DNA of 64,000 bases from Ferrovibrio terrae_B (GCF_943371255.1 NZ_CALRUC010000007.1:5147-69146); one strand, 5' to 3'; shown: positions 51,563 through 60,941, counted from the stretch's first letter. Notes: generated from the sequence alone by a model not told the origin. Program-made: numbers and translations.

Positions 51563-51937
51563 TCAGACCGGGATCAGGGCGGCAGCCACCCGGCGCCCCT
51601 CGCCCATCAGCAGGTTATAGGTGCGGCAGGCAGCGCCGGTATCCAGCGCCTCGATGATCAGACCGCGAGCCCGGATCTCGGCACGCAGCGCCTTGTTGAT
51701 GAAGACCATGCTGGGGCCGCAGCCGATCAGCAGCAGCTCGACCGCCGGGTCCATGGTGAAGACCGGCTCCAGAGATTGCGCTGTCAGCGCTGCGATATCG
51801 GCAAGACCCCAGGGCATCGTCTGCCCGGGAAACACCAACACGGACTCGGTCCAGTGCTTACCGGTGATGCGGAAGCCGCCATCGCCATAGGCGTTGATCG
51901 ACTGGCGATCCGTCGGAATGCGCGGCAGCAGGTCCAT
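51563..51937 (-). CDS. Mth938-domain protein (NDUFAF3-like)
   Basis: A 124-residue protein: YGDGGFRITGKHWTESVLVFPGQTMPWGL, then VELLLIGCGPSMVFI, then GLIIEALDTGAACRTYNLLMGEGRRVAAALIPV. It is the Mth938/DUF498 fold, homologous to mitochondrial complex I assembly factor NDUFAF3. It lies 21 bases downstream of secF; the secD-secF-Mth938 order is a typical alphaproteobacterial arrangement and suggests a role in membrane-protein biogenesis. Confidence 0.88.
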   Translation of the reverse strand: MDLLPRIPTDRQSINAYGDGGFRITGKHWTESVLVFPGQTMPWGLADIAALTAQSLEPVFTMDPAVELLLIGCGPSMVFINKALRAEIRARGLIIEALDTGAACRTYNLLMGEGRRVAAALIPV

Positions 51938-51958
51938 GATCCCGCTCCCTGGTCCGCC

Positions 51959-52915
51959 TTACGGGCGCTGGGCCGCCGCCTTGGCTTCGGCCTGCTCGGA
52001 CGGCTGGCCGCGCCGCAGGCGGTTTTCGCCCAGGAACAGCAGGATCGGCGCCGCGATGAAGATCGAGGACGAGGTTGCCAGCACGATGCCGAACAGCAGC
52101 ACAAGGGCGAATTCACGCACCGCCTCGCCGCCGAACAGCGCCAGCGGAATGGTCGACAGGAACACGGTCAGCGATGTGTTGACCGTGCGGTTCAGGGTTT
52201 CGTTGATGCTCTTGTCGATCAGCTCGCGTAGCGGCAGGGTCTTGTACTTGCGCAGGTTCTCGCGCACGCGGTCGTAAACCACCACCTTGTCGTTGACCGA
52301 AAAGCCCATCACCGTCAGCACGGCGGCAATGGCGACCAGGTTGAACTGGATGTCGGTGATGACATAGAAGCCGACGGTTTTGGTGACGTCGAGCACCAGC
52401 GTGACAATGGCGCCGATGCCGAACTGCCATTCAAAGCGGAACCAGATGTAGACCAGCATGGCCAGCAGGGCGAGGCCCATGGCCAGCATGCCATCACGGA
52501 ACAGGCCTTCGGATACCGATGCGCCCACAGCTTCAACCCGGCGGATTTCAGTGCCGGGATAGGCCTGGGTCAGGGCACCGCGCACCTTGTCTGCCGCCAC
52601 CTGGGCGGCACTGTCTTCGGTGCCCTGCCGTTCCAGGCGGATCAGCACGTCATTCGGGCCACCGAACTGCTGCAGCGCCGAATGGCCAAGATTCAGGTTG
52701 CCGATCAGGCTGCGCAGAGCCGGAAAATCGGCCGGCTGCTGCAGGCGGGCTTCGATCACGATGCCGCCCTTGAAGTCGATGCCGTAATTCAGGCCCGGAT
52801 AGAAGAACAGGATCACCGACACGACAGACAGGAAAGCCGACATGGCGAGGCCGATCACGCGGCCCTTCATGAAGGGATAGGCTGTGTTATCGGGAATCAG
52901 GCGGAGCTTGTACAT
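51959..52915 (-). CDS. secF: Protein-export membrane protein SecF
   Basis: A 318-residue protein with six membrane segments. The first periplasmic domain has GIDFKGGIVIEARLQ. The later helices have TVMGFSVNDKVVVYDRVRENLRKY and NRTVNTSLTVFLSTIPLALFGG. Works with SecD to pull pre-proteins through SecYEG using proton-motive force. It is 10 bases after secD. Confidence 0.97.
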   Translation of the reverse strand: MYKLRLIPDNTAYPFMKGRVIGLAMSAFLSVVSVILFFYPGLNYGIDFKGGIVIEARLQQPADFPALRSLIGNLNLGHSALQQFGGPNDVLIRLERQGTEDSAAQVAADKVRGALTQAYPGTEIRRVEAVGASVSEGLFRDGMLAMGLALLAMLVYIWFRFEWQFGIGAIVTLVLDVTKTVGFYVITDIQFNLVAIAAVLTVMGFSVNDKVVVYDRVRENLRKYKTLPLRELIDKSINETLNRTVNTSLTVFLSTIPLALFGGEAVREFALVLLFGIVLATSSSIFIAAPILLFLGENRLRRGQPSEQAEAKAAAQRP

Positions 52916-52925
52916 GCCCGTCTCC

Positions 52926-54536
52926 TTACACCGGCAGCAGGGTCGGCCGGCGCTGCCGCAGCCAGGTCACCATCATCAGGCGGACCAGCACGGTAGCAGT
53001 GAACATCGAGGTGAGAATGCCGATCGAGATGGTGACGGCGAAGCCCTTCACCGTGCCGGAGCCCAGCGAATACAGCAGCGCCATCTTGATCAGCGTGGTG
53101 ACGTTGGCATCAAAGATGGTGCTGAAAGCGCGGCTGAAGCCGGCCGACATGGCCGCCATCGGCGATTTGCCCAGCTTGGTTTCCTCGCGAATGCGCTCGT
53201 TGATCAGCACGTTGGCATCCACCGACATGCCGAGTGTCAGCAGCAGGCCCGCGATACCCGGCAGCGTCAATGTCGCCTGCAGCATCGACATGGCTGCCAG
53301 CGTCATCACCAGGTTGACCAGCAGGGCCACATCGGCAAACAGGCCGAACAGGCCATAGGCCAGCACCATGTAGATCACGACCAGGCAGGCCGCGACGCCA
53401 ATCGAGATCAGACCGGCGCGGATCGAGTCCTCGCCCAGATCGGGACCGACGGTACGCTGCTCGACCACCTTCAGCGGTGCCGGCAGGGCGCCGGCACGCA
53501 GCAGCACGGCAAGGTCGTTGGCGCCCGTGACGGTGAAATTGCCGCTGATCTGACCCGAGCCGCCGAGGATCGGTTCGCGGATCACCGGAGCGCTGAGCAC
53601 CTTGTTGTCGAGCACGATGGCAAAGGGCTGACCGACGGCCTGCTGTGTGATGTCGGCGAAGCGTTTGCCGCCAGCCGTATCGAAACGGAAATTGACAATC
53701 GGCTGGCCGCTGCGCTGGTCGTAGCCGGCCTGGGCATCGACCAGATTCTCGCCGGCAACTTCTACCTTGCGCTTGACGACATAACGTTCCTTGCCGCGGC
53801 CATTGCTCTCGCCTTCGAGAATTTCGGAGCCCGGCGGCGCCGGCGCATTCGGATCCGCGCCGGTATCCACCATGCGGAAGGTCAGTTTCGCGGTGGTGCC
53901 GACCAGTTCGATCATACGCTGCGGATTATCGATGCCCGGCAGCTGAACCAGGATATGCGTATTGCCCTGACGCTGGATGGTCGGTTCGGACACGCCGGTC
54001 TGGTCGATACGGCGCCGCACGATCTCGATAGACTGCGTCACGGCATTACGCGCGCGTTCCTGCAGTGCTGCTTCCGACAGTGTCATGCGCAGCTGGCCAT
54101 CGGGCGTGGCCGTGACGTCCATATCGGTCTGGGCGCTGCCGAAGCCGAGGCCAGCGGTGCTCTGCACCGGCAGGGCCAGCTTGACCAGCAGCTGGCGAGC
54201 CTGCTCGGCCTGAGCCGGATCGCGCAGGCGCAGCGTTACGCTGTTCGTGCCAGATACACCCAGATTGGTGTAACCGATGCGGGCGGTACGCATTTCATTG
54301 CGCGCGCCTTCAACCAGTGCTTCCAGCCGCTCGCGCAGCACCACCGAAGTATCCACTTCGAACAGCAGATGCGCGCCACCGCGCAGATCGAGACCCAGGC
54401 TGATCTGGCGCTTGGGCAGCCAGTTGGGCCAGGTCGCGACGGTCGCGGCGGGGAAGAAGCTTGGAATGCTGAAGGCCACACTGACCAGGCAGGCCAGTGC
54501 GATCAACGCAATCTTCCAGGGCGCAAAATACATCAT
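52926..54536 (-). CDS. secD: Protein-export membrane protein SecD
   Basis: A 536-residue partner of SecF. The N-terminal membrane helix is followed by LGLDLRGGAHLLFEVD (family D1 motif), the P1 head domain, and the C-terminal five helices with GMSVDANVLINERIREE and SLGSGTVKGFAVTISIGILTSMFTA. Gene order yajC-secD-secF is canonical. Confidence 0.97.
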   Translation of the reverse strand: MMYFAPWKIALIALACLVSVAFSIPSFFPAATVATWPNWLPKRQISLGLDLRGGAHLLFEVDTSVVLRERLEALVEGARNEMRTARIGYTNLGVSGTNSVTLRLRDPAQAEQARQLLVKLALPVQSTAGLGFGSAQTDMDVTATPDGQLRMTLSEAALQERARNAVTQSIEIVRRRIDQTGVSEPTIQRQGNTHILVQLPGIDNPQRMIELVGTTAKLTFRMVDTGADPNAPAPPGSEILEGESNGRGKERYVVKRKVEVAGENLVDAQAGYDQRSGQPIVNFRFDTAGGKRFADITQQAVGQPFAIVLDNKVLSAPVIREPILGGSGQISGNFTVTGANDLAVLLRAGALPAPLKVVEQRTVGPDLGEDSIRAGLISIGVAACLVVIYMVLAYGLFGLFADVALLVNLVMTLAAMSMLQATLTLPGIAGLLLTLGMSVDANVLINERIREETKLGKSPMAAMSAGFSRAFSTIFDANVTTLIKMALLYSLGSGTVKGFAVTISIGILTSMFTATVLVRLMMVTWLRQRRPTLLPV

Positions 54537-54619
54537 CGGCGTATCACATCTTCAGGCAGTCAAAACGGGCGGCGTCATGATGGCGCCGCCCGCAGTCATA
54601 GGCTGTCGTCGCCTGACGA

Positions 54620-54970
54620 TCAGCTGGCCTTGGCTTCGGCCTTGTCTTCGTCATCGACATCGCCACCCTTCGAGCGGACTTCGCCGATGGTGCCCTTCAG
54701 CACCTTGACCTTGACGCCATCGGCGATCTCGATCTGCAGGATGCCGTCTTCCTGAACCTTGACGATCTTGCCGATGATGCCGCCTGCGGTGGTGACGATG
54801 TCGCCACGACGCACGGCTTCGATCATGGCCTTATGTTCCTTCATCTTCTTCTGCTGCGGACGGATCAGCAGGAAATAGAAAACGACGAAAATCAGGACCA
54901 GCGGCAGCAGCGAGGTCAGCATGTCGGTGGTGCCACCGGTCGCCTGCGCATAGGCCTCGGAAATCAGCAT
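54620..54970 (-). CDS. yajC: Preprotein translocase subunit YajC
   Basis: A 116-residue protein. One membrane helix (LLPLVLIFVVFYFLLIRPQQKKMKEH, with the diagnostic RPQQK) and a small beta domain (VRRGDIVTTAGGIIGKIVKV). The ATG at 54970 has GGGAG upstream; a much longer in-frame start at 55126 is not family-like. Forms a complex with SecDF. Confidence 0.96.
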   Translation of the reverse strand: MLISEAYAQATGGTTDMLTSLLPLVLIFVVFYFLLIRPQQKKMKEHKAMIEAVRRGDIVTTAGGIIGKIVKVQEDGILQIEIADGVKVKVLKGTIGEVRSKGGDVDDEDKAEAKAS

Positions 54971-55214
54971 GAAATAGCTCCCTGTCGATGATTGGGCCGC
55001 TGCGGTCCCCGTCGGTATCGGGGCTGCGCGGCGCGAGAGCGGGACTATAGCCGGGGATACCCCAATTGCAAGTATCGGCGCCGTGCAACTCCTGGCCGAG
55101 CATGAGGAAAAATCGAGCAGGATCAATCATCTGCACAGGCCGCCTTGATCCGCGGGGATAGCCGGAACAGCGTCCCGGCCCTATAGTGTGGTGCAGTCCC
55201 GTTCGGAGTTCGCC

Positions 55215-55427
55215 ATGTATGTTTTGAGTATTGAAGGCATGACCTGCGAGGCCTGCAAACGCGCGATCAGCACTGCGATCGGCCTCGCCGCCCCCGGCAT
55301 CCCCTTTGAGGTCGACCTCGCCCGCAACCAGGTCCGTTTCAACACCCTGCCGACCGTGGCTCAGGCAACGGTGCGCAATGCGATCCGCGATGCCGGCTAC
55401 GGTATCCTGGAAACCGGCAACCGCTAG
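55215..55427 (+). CDS. Heavy-metal-associated (HMA) domain protein, copper-chaperone-like
   Basis: A 70-residue ferredoxin-like fold with the metal site GMTCEACKRAIS (CxxC) after the first strand. The rest matches the size of CopZ-type chaperones: FEVDLARNQVRFN and AIRDAGYGILE. It stands alone; no copper ATPase is near. It overlaps the end of the convergent STAS-like gene by 4 bases. Confidence 0.85.
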   Translation: MYVLSIEGMTCEACKRAISTAIGLAAPGIPFEVDLARNQVRFNTLPTVAQATVRNAIRDAGYGILETGNR

Positions 55428-55849
55428 TTCGGCAGCGCCCGCAGCCACAGCAGGGCAACCTGCCGGTCGGCGAACAGGCGATGGGTCGAGCGCGTAAACA
55501 GAATACTGACGGCCTTGACCACCAGCGCGAAAAACGGATCAGGGCTGATGTAAGCCACGCGCGACGGCGTATCGCTTTTGCTGCCCCAGTCGGCCATCTG
55601 GCTGAGTCCCTTGATGGCAGACCAGTCGATACGACCATGGAAGTCTGACACATCAACCAGGGTCGGCATTTCAGTCTGGATCCAGCCGGCGGTGAAGCCC
55701 TGCTGCATGGCCTGATAAATCTTTCCGGTCTCGGGAGCCCCGACCACCTCGATCAGCAGCAAACCGCCTTCGACGCGGATATCGACATAGTCGGCCCGGT
55801 CGCCCAGGCGAACCTCGGTCGTCGGAGTGGATAAATCCTGCGCCTGCAT
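55424..55849 (-). CDS. STAS/SpoIIAA-like domain protein
   Basis: A 141-residue single-domain protein. IRVEGGLLLIEVVGAPETGKIYQAM, MPTLVDVSDFHGRIDWSAIKGL and RVAYISPDPFFALVVKAVSILF follow the SpoIIAA-like pattern of beta strands and helices. There is no obvious phosphorylatable Ser in the canonical DxSG position. Role unknown; partner-protein binding is typical. Confidence 0.7.
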   Translation of the reverse strand: MQAQDLSTPTTEVRLGDRADYVDIRVEGGLLLIEVVGAPETGKIYQAMQQGFTAGWIQTEMPTLVDVSDFHGRIDWSAIKGLSQMADWGSKSDTPSRVAYISPDPFFALVVKAVSILFTRSTHRLFADRQVALLWLRALPN

Positions 55850-56027
55850 TGCCCCTCCGAGTCCGTGATGAACCGGTTGCAGGCAGTGGAGCGCCCGTAT
55901 GGTTAATATTGCATTAGACGCATAGGTGGTGCATCCGGAAAAATCGGGTTGTATCCGAATATCCGGCCAATACCGGGCGTGAGACGCGCCCGCACAGGCT
56001 TGGATGGATGGGGCTGCAGGAAAGAAT

Positions 56028-56104
56028 TGGTCGGACTGGCGGGATTTGAACCCACGACCCCTTGTCCCCCAGACAAGTGCGCTACCAGACTGCGCTACAG
56101 TCCG
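56028..56104 (-). tRNA. tRNA-Pro (anticodon GGG), CCA encoded
   Basis: On the minus strand the acceptor arms CGGACTG and CAGTCCG pair, followed by discriminator A and an encoded CCA. The D arm is GCGCAGTCTGGTAGCGC, the anticodon loop CTGGGGG gives anticodon GGG, and the T loop is TTCAAAT. All four stems pair. The 77-base length includes CCA. Confidence 0.96.
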
Positions 56105-56234
56105 ACCGGGCTTTGCAAGGCGGCCGGGTAAGCAGGCGGCGTTGCGAAGCGGCGCGCACTATAACCACGCCCTCCCCCGGGCGCAACCACGCCAAAACCC
56201 TTGAAAATACTGGATCGTAGCGCGCTGGCTCCGC

Positions 56235-56717
56235 TCAGCGATTCTGGCGGGCCATGATGTCGGCGTGGATGCCTTCCAGTTCCTTCAAGCAGCTTTTCAG
56301 TGCCTGCTTGAGGCTGCCCATGTCATTGAGAAGGTCGAAGGGAATGCCGATCTGGCGCTGGTCGGATGCAGGCTTCGCAGGCGGGGCCGGTGGTGCCCCG
56401 GCCGGGCTCGGCTTGCCGCGGGCGCGCACGGCTTTGGCCAGGCCGCCCTCGCGCAGGAGCTTCTGGACGCCCTTGATGGTGTAACCCTGCTCATGCAGCA
56501 GGGCACGGATTTCGGCCAGAAGGGCAATGTCCTCGCCGCGGTAATAGCGGCGACCGCCATTGCGCTTTACCGGCCGGACCTGGTGGAATTTCTTTTCCCA
56601 GAAACGCAGCACATGCTGCGGCAGATCCAGCTGTTCGGCGACTTCGCCGATGGTGCGGAAGGCTGCTTCGGTTTTACTTCTGGAGAGTTTTTCCGGTGCT
56701 TCGAACTGAGTCGCCAT
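56235..56717 (-). CDS. MerR-family transcriptional regulator, alphaproteobacterial IhfA-neighbour type
   Basis: A 160-residue protein. MerR HTH and wing: FRTIGEVAEQLDLPQHVLRFWEKKFHQVRPVKRNGGRRYYRGEDIALL. A Pro/Ala-rich linker and a coiled C-terminus follow (LLNDMGSLKQALKSCLKELEGIHADI). No metal-binding Cys. In alphaproteobacteria this gene regularly follows ihfA. I use the ATG at 56717. Confidence 0.9.
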   Translation of the reverse strand: MATQFEAPEKLSRSKTEAAFRTIGEVAEQLDLPQHVLRFWEKKFHQVRPVKRNGGRRYYRGEDIALLAEIRALLHEQGYTIKGVQKLLREGGLAKAVRARGKPSPAGAPPAPPAKPASDQRQIGIPFDLLNDMGSLKQALKSCLKELEGIHADIMARQNR

Positions 56718-56747
56718 CAAACACAATCATACAGGGAAAACGGCAGC

Positions 56748-57077
56748 TTACGAACCGCTTTTAACCTGCAGCGACGCGACATGCATGCCGGCGTTGATTT
56801 TTTCTTTCAGCACATGGCTGGCGCGGAAAACCAGCACTTTGCGCGGATCGATCGGGACTTCCTGACCGGTTTTGGGGTTACGGCCCATACGCCCGCCCTT
56901 CGAACGCACCTGGAAGGTGCCGAAGGACGAGATCTTGACCATATGATCGGCGATCAGGCTGTCGATGATTTCGTTCAGCACGGTTTCCACCAGCTGGGCG
57001 GACTCGCTGCGCGAGAGGCCAACCTCCTGGTAGATCGCTTCGCTGAGTTGCGCCCGCGTCAGGGTATTCTCGCTCAT
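56748..57077 (-). CDS. ihfA: Integration host factor alpha subunit
   Basis: A 109-residue DNA-bending protein. TLTRAQLSEAIYQEVGLSRSESAQLVE, VKISSFGTFQVRSKGGRMGRNPKTG (with the proline-loop RNPKTG) and PRKVLVFRASHVLKEKIN mark IHF alpha. Part of the rpmF-plsX-fabH-ihfA-merR string. MSENTLT at 57077 is preferred over the Met two codons earlier. Confidence 0.95.
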   Translation of the reverse strand: MSENTLTRAQLSEAIYQEVGLSRSESAQLVETVLNEIIDSLIADHMVKISSFGTFQVRSKGGRMGRNPKTGQEVPIDPRKVLVFRASHVLKEKINAGMHVASLQVKSGS

Positions 57078-57208
57078 CGCCAACGCCCCTTTTTCTAAAT
57101 TTTGTAGGGATGACGCTAACTTAAGCCCAAGCGGCCGTCAACAAGACGTTCGGCGAATCATACCCCCGAATCAGGGGCTTGGCCGGAATCGGGGTCTGGA
57201 AACGGGCT

Positions 57209-58180
57209 TTACCAGCGCACCAGGGCACTGCCCCAGGTAAAACCGCCGCCCATGGCCTCCAGGAGCACGACCTGGCCGGGCTTGATCCGGCCATCGGCGG
57301 TCGCCTCGGCCAGCGCCAGGGGCACCGATGCGGCCGAGGTGTTGCCATGGCGATCGACGGTCAGAACCACCTTGTCGGTGTTCATACCCAGCTTACGGGC
57401 AGTGCCGTCAATAATCCGTTTGTTGGCCTGATGCGGCACCAGCCAGTCGATCTGGTCGGCGGTCATGTCGACCGCGGCCAGGGTTTCCTTCACCACATCG
57501 GCAAGATTGACCACGGCGTGGCGGAACACTTCCTTGCCCAGCATACGCAGCTTGCCGGTCGTCTGGGTGCTGGAGGGACCACCATCGACATAGAGCAGGT
57601 CGTGGTGACGGCCATCGGAATGCAGATGGGTGGTCAGTACGCCGCGATCCTCGACCGTGCCCCTGCCCTCCTGCGCCTGCAGCACAATCGCGCCGGCGCC
57701 ATCGGCAAACAGCACGCAGGTGGTACGATCGGTCCAATCGAGGATGCGCGAGAAGGTTTCGGCGCCGATCACCAGCGCGGTCTTGGCCTGGCCGGCCTTG
57801 ATGAAATTATCCGCGGTGGCGAGCGCGTAGATGAAACCCGAGCAAACCGCCTGCACATCGAAGGCAAAGCCGCGCGTCATCCCCAAGCCGGTCTGTACGC
57901 GGCAGGCCGTGGCCGGAAATGTCTCATCCGGCGTGGCCGTGGCCAGCACGATGAGATCGACATCGGCAGCGGTCAGCCCGGCATTCGCCAGTGCGGCCTG
58001 CGAAGCCTTCAAGGCAAGATCGGATGTCAGCTCGCCATCGGCGGCGATATGGCGCTGGCGAATGCCACTGCGCTCGATAATCCACTCATCGGATGTATCG
58101 ACGATCTTGGCGAGATCGGCATTGGTCAGAATCCGCTCTGGCAGATAACTGCCGCACCCCACCACAACCGAGCGAATCAT
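57209..58180 (-). CDS. fabH: Beta-ketoacyl-ACP synthase III
   Basis: Starts fatty-acid elongation by joining acetyl-CoA to malonyl-ACP. In 323 residues the catalytic triad is visible: Cys in DVQAVCSGFIYAL, His in VPHQANKRI and Asn in HGNTSAASVPL. Overlaps plsX by 4 bases, so the two are coupled. Confidence 0.97.
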   Translation of the reverse strand: MIRSVVVGCGSYLPERILTNADLAKIVDTSDEWIIERSGIRQRHIAADGELTSDLALKASQAALANAGLTAADVDLIVLATATPDETFPATACRVQTGLGMTRGFAFDVQAVCSGFIYALATADNFIKAGQAKTALVIGAETFSRILDWTDRTTCVLFADGAGAIVLQAQEGRGTVEDRGVLTTHLHSDGRHHDLLYVDGGPSSTQTTGKLRMLGKEVFRHAVVNLADVVKETLAAVDMTADQIDWLVPHQANKRIIDGTARKLGMNTDKVVLTVDRHGNTSAASVPLALAEATADGRIKPGQVVLLEAMGGGFTWGSALVRW

Positions 58181-59268
58181 CCAGCCCTCACACCCGACTC
58201 TTGTTCGTCCTGGGCAGCACCGCCACTCACCGGCTGCTTGACCAGTGATTCGGCGAAGGCGCCCGAGAAATCGGCCTTGATACGGTCGATCAGGCGATCC
58301 TGCGCCATATCGATGGCCAATTCCAGCGCCGAGGCGAAACCGACATCGTCGGTGCCGCCATGGCTCTTCACGGTAATGCCGTTCAGACCGAGCAGCACGC
58401 CGCCGTTGTAAAAGCGTGGATCCATGCGATCGCGCAGCATTGCCAGACCGGCGCTGGCAAACAGATACCCGATCTTGGTGAAGATCGAGCGCTGGAACGC
58501 CGAACGCAGCAACGAAGACATCAGCTTCGCCGTGCCCTCCACCGTCTTCAAAGCGATATTGCCGGTGAAGCCATCAGTGACGATCACATCGACACTACCG
58601 CCGCCGATATCGTTGCCTTCGACAAAGCCGACGAACTCGAAGGGCGGATTCTTGACGGCGCGCAGAATCTCCGCAGCGGCCTTCACTTCGTCATGGCCCT
58701 TTACGTCTTCAACGCCGACATTCAGCAGGCCCACGCGCGGGCGATGCCGGCCGAGCGCCGAATGCGCAAGATTTGCGCCCATGACGGCAAACTGCACCAG
58801 ATTCTTGGCGTCGCATTCGACATTGGCGCCAAGATCGAGAACGACCGTCTCGCCCTTCTGGGTCGGCAGGAATGAAGCAATGGCCGGGCGCTCGATGCCC
58901 GGCAAGGTGCGCAACACGAATTTTGCCATCGCCATCAGCGCGCCGGTATTGCCCGACGAAACCACCGCCTGTGCTTCGCCATTGGCGACGGCATCGATGG
59001 CCAGACGCATGCTGGTGTTGCGGCCACGGCGCAGGGCCTGGCTCGGCTTGTCGTCGCTGGCGACCTGTTCGGCGGTATGCCGCAGCTCGCTGCGATCTTT
59101 CAGCGCCGGGAATTTGCGCAGCAGGGGTTCGACCTGCGCGGCATCACCGAACAGGATATACTTGACCTGCGGGAAACGCGTGAGCAGTGCTGCGGCGCCC
59201 TTGATCACCGCGTCGGGGGCATGGTCCCCGCCCATGGCGTCGAGCGCAATCGTCAAGGCCGCGGTCAT
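58177..59268 (-). CDS. plsX: Phosphate acyltransferase PlsX
   Basis: Makes acyl phosphate from acyl-ACP for PlsY (also in this window). In 363 residues it has IALDAMGGDHAPDAVIKGA, the SSGNTGALMA segment, FVEGNDIGGGSVDVIVTDGFTGNIALKTVEG, and a C-terminal LLGLNGITVKSHGG. Follows rpmF. Confidence 0.97.
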   Translation of the reverse strand: MTAALTIALDAMGGDHAPDAVIKGAAALLTRFPQVKYILFGDAAQVEPLLRKFPALKDRSELRHTAEQVASDDKPSQALRRGRNTSMRLAIDAVANGEAQAVVSSGNTGALMAMAKFVLRTLPGIERPAIASFLPTQKGETVVLDLGANVECDAKNLVQFAVMGANLAHSALGRHRPRVGLLNVGVEDVKGHDEVKAAAEILRAVKNPPFEFVGFVEGNDIGGGSVDVIVTDGFTGNIALKTVEGTAKLMSSLLRSAFQRSIFTKIGYLFASAGLAMLRDRMDPRFYNGGVLLGLNGITVKSHGGTDDVGFASALELAIDMAQDRLIDRIKADFSGAFAESLVKQPVSGGAAQDEQESGVRAG

Positions 59269-59309
59269 CCCGTTGCCTGCGATCGTTCAGTGCGAATGCC
59301 TGAGCGGGC

Positions 59310-59495
59310 TCAGGCGGCAGCCGTCTTTGCCACGACTTCGCGGCCGTCATAATGACCGCAGGCGCCGCACACATGGTGGGGGCGCTTCAGCTCACCGCAA
59401 TTCGAGCATTCGACATGGGCGCTGGTCTTCAGCGCATCATGCGAACGGCCCTGATCGCGGCGGGACTTCGACTTCTTCTTCTTCGGAACGGCCAT
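59310..59495 (-). CDS. rpmF: 50S ribosomal protein L32
   Basis: A 61-residue basic protein: MAVPKKKKSKSRRDQGRSHDAL, then CSNCGELKRPHHVCGACGHYDGREV with the four-Cys zinc site retained. First of the rpmF-plsX-fabH-ihfA group. Confidence 0.98.
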   Translation of the reverse strand: MAVPKKKKSKSRRDQGRSHDALKTSAHVECSNCGELKRPHHVCGACGHYDGREVVAKTAAA

Positions 59496-59609
59496 GACAC
59501 ATCTCTCTCACAATTCGCACGGTGCGGTTCGCGTAACGCGTTGTCCCGCCCCGGCTCAGAATCCCCGCCTATATACTCTCGGTGCGCCCGGGGGCCAAGC
59601 GCTTTCGCC

Positions 59610-60179
59610 TCAATCCTTTTTCGCCATCTTCAGCTTTGCCAGAGCGGCAAAGGGGCTGACTTTGGCATCCACTTCCACATCCGGCTTGTAGCCGTCCGGC
59701 AGCCCCGCTTCGGGCTTGCGCGGATAGGGGTTCAGCCCTAGCGCCAGTTCCTCGGCCACCACGGCACCGAGATCAATCTGCCCCCCGATGATCGGGTCGG
59801 CCGGATCATCCGCTTCCGGATCCAGCCATTCCGCCTCATCCTCGGCCAGATCGGCCTTGGGTGCGACGGCGGTTTCCGGCGCGAAGTGCCTTACAAACGC
59901 TTCGCTTACCACCTCGCGCACCGGCTCCAGGGACGTCACGCAGGCCTGGTCCACCTCGGCTTCCAGCCGGCCGCTCACCTGATACTGGCCGGCAATACCC
60001 GGCTCCGGAAAGACCCGCAGATCGGCTTTCAGAGCCAATACAGCAAGAATACGCATCCGTCGGGCCAAGGCGACGCAGGTGGCCTGGTCGGCCTCCAGCT
60101 GCACATGCAGCCCCTGGGGACCGATCCGGTCGACCTCGACGACATGGCTGAATTCCTTGCCAGGTTCGTCCTTCGACAC
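59610..60179 (-). CDS. DUF177 (YceD) family protein
   Basis: A 189-residue protein linked to rpmF and to 23S rRNA processing in relatives. FSHVVEVDRIGPQGLHVQLEADQATCVALARRMRIL, then VSGRLEAEVDQACVTSLEPV, then LDPEADDPADPIIGGQIDLGAVVAEELALGLNPYPRKP are the family blocks. A GTG at 60179 is chosen as the start because AGGAA lies 6 bases upstream; in-frame ATG at 60206 and TTG at 60257 lack a ribosome site. Confidence 0.87.
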   Translation of the reverse strand: MSKDEPGKEFSHVVEVDRIGPQGLHVQLEADQATCVALARRMRILAVLALKADLRVFPEPGIAGQYQVSGRLEAEVDQACVTSLEPVREVVSEAFVRHFAPETAVAPKADLAEDEAEWLDPEADDPADPIIGGQIDLGAVVAEELALGLNPYPRKPEAGLPDGYKPDVEVDAKVSPFAALAKLKMAKKD

Positions 60180-60294
60180 GGCAAATTCCTCATGCAGCCT
60201 GCCCATCCGGGCCGTTTTTGGCAGTCCGGCGGTCAAGGCGGCGGAACATAGGGGCAAGTGCCGCAGCGGTCAACCGCTGCGGGGGCAGATCCCG

Positions 60295-60843
60295 TCAGGT
60301 CGGCGGCGGTAGAAAATCCACGTTTCCGGCCAAAATACTGTCATCAGGCTGCTGTGCCAACTGCTCGTCGGCCATGCGCATATAGGCCGCCACGGCCACC
60401 AGTCCCGCTGCAGGGGGCTGACTCGTGCCATACAGGTTGCGAGTCAGGGCCTCTGCCAGGACACGATCATCCTCGGCATTCAGGCCTGCCTCATAGGCCT
60501 CGACCCTGCCGAAGAAGGCCTGGGCCATGACTTTGACCCGCTTGCTGACGCCGAGATCGCCCACGCCGATCTCGCGCAGGCTGTTGTCCATATCGGCAAA
60601 TTGCAGATCGAACAGCTGCTGGCTCAACTCTTTCGCGGCTTCGCTACCGCTACGGCGCAGCCGGCGCATGACCAGAAAGCTGTGCAGCACGATCATGTCG
60701 AAACGGCCATCCAGACTGTCGGGGACACCGTGGCGGTCATAGAAGGCCGGCTGCCGGGCCTGCGCCACGATCTGGCGATACAGCATCACCGCCGCGGTCT
60801 CGTTATGCTTTCCACTGAGGTATGAGATAAGCCGGTTAAGCAT
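60295..60843 (-). CDS. CBP3/UQCC1-like ubiquinol-cytochrome c chaperone family protein
   Basis: A 182-residue helical protein. YRQIVAQARQPAFYDRHGVPDSLDGRFDMIVLHSFLVMRRL, then QQLFDLQFADMDNSLREIGVGDLGVSKRVKVMAQAFFGRVEAY are the CBP3 signature. It is homologous to the mitochondrial complex III assembly factor. Usual neighbour of DUF177 and bamE in alphaproteobacteria. Confidence 0.92.
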   Translation of the reverse strand: MLNRLISYLSGKHNETAAVMLYRQIVAQARQPAFYDRHGVPDSLDGRFDMIVLHSFLVMRRLRRSGSEAAKELSQQLFDLQFADMDNSLREIGVGDLGVSKRVKVMAQAFFGRVEAYEAGLNAEDDRVLAEALTRNLYGTSQPPAAGLVAVAAYMRMADEQLAQQPDDSILAGNVDFLPPPT

Positions 60844-60941
60844 ATGCCTTTGCTTTATAAAAGCTGGTGTTTACTGCGGTCAGTTTGCGTTTCGGGGCGG
60901 GTGAAGATAATATGCGGCCCGCGTTATAGCGAGTCTTCCGC

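Noticed and set aside
52884..54755. A 623-residue open frame on the plus strand across secF/secD
   Set aside because: It is antisense to the intact secF and secD genes, with His/Gln/Arg-rich composition typical of a high-GC shadow frame.
56028..56104. tRNA-Pro as an integration site
   Set aside because: No direct repeat of its 3' end and no mobile-element genes were seen on either side.
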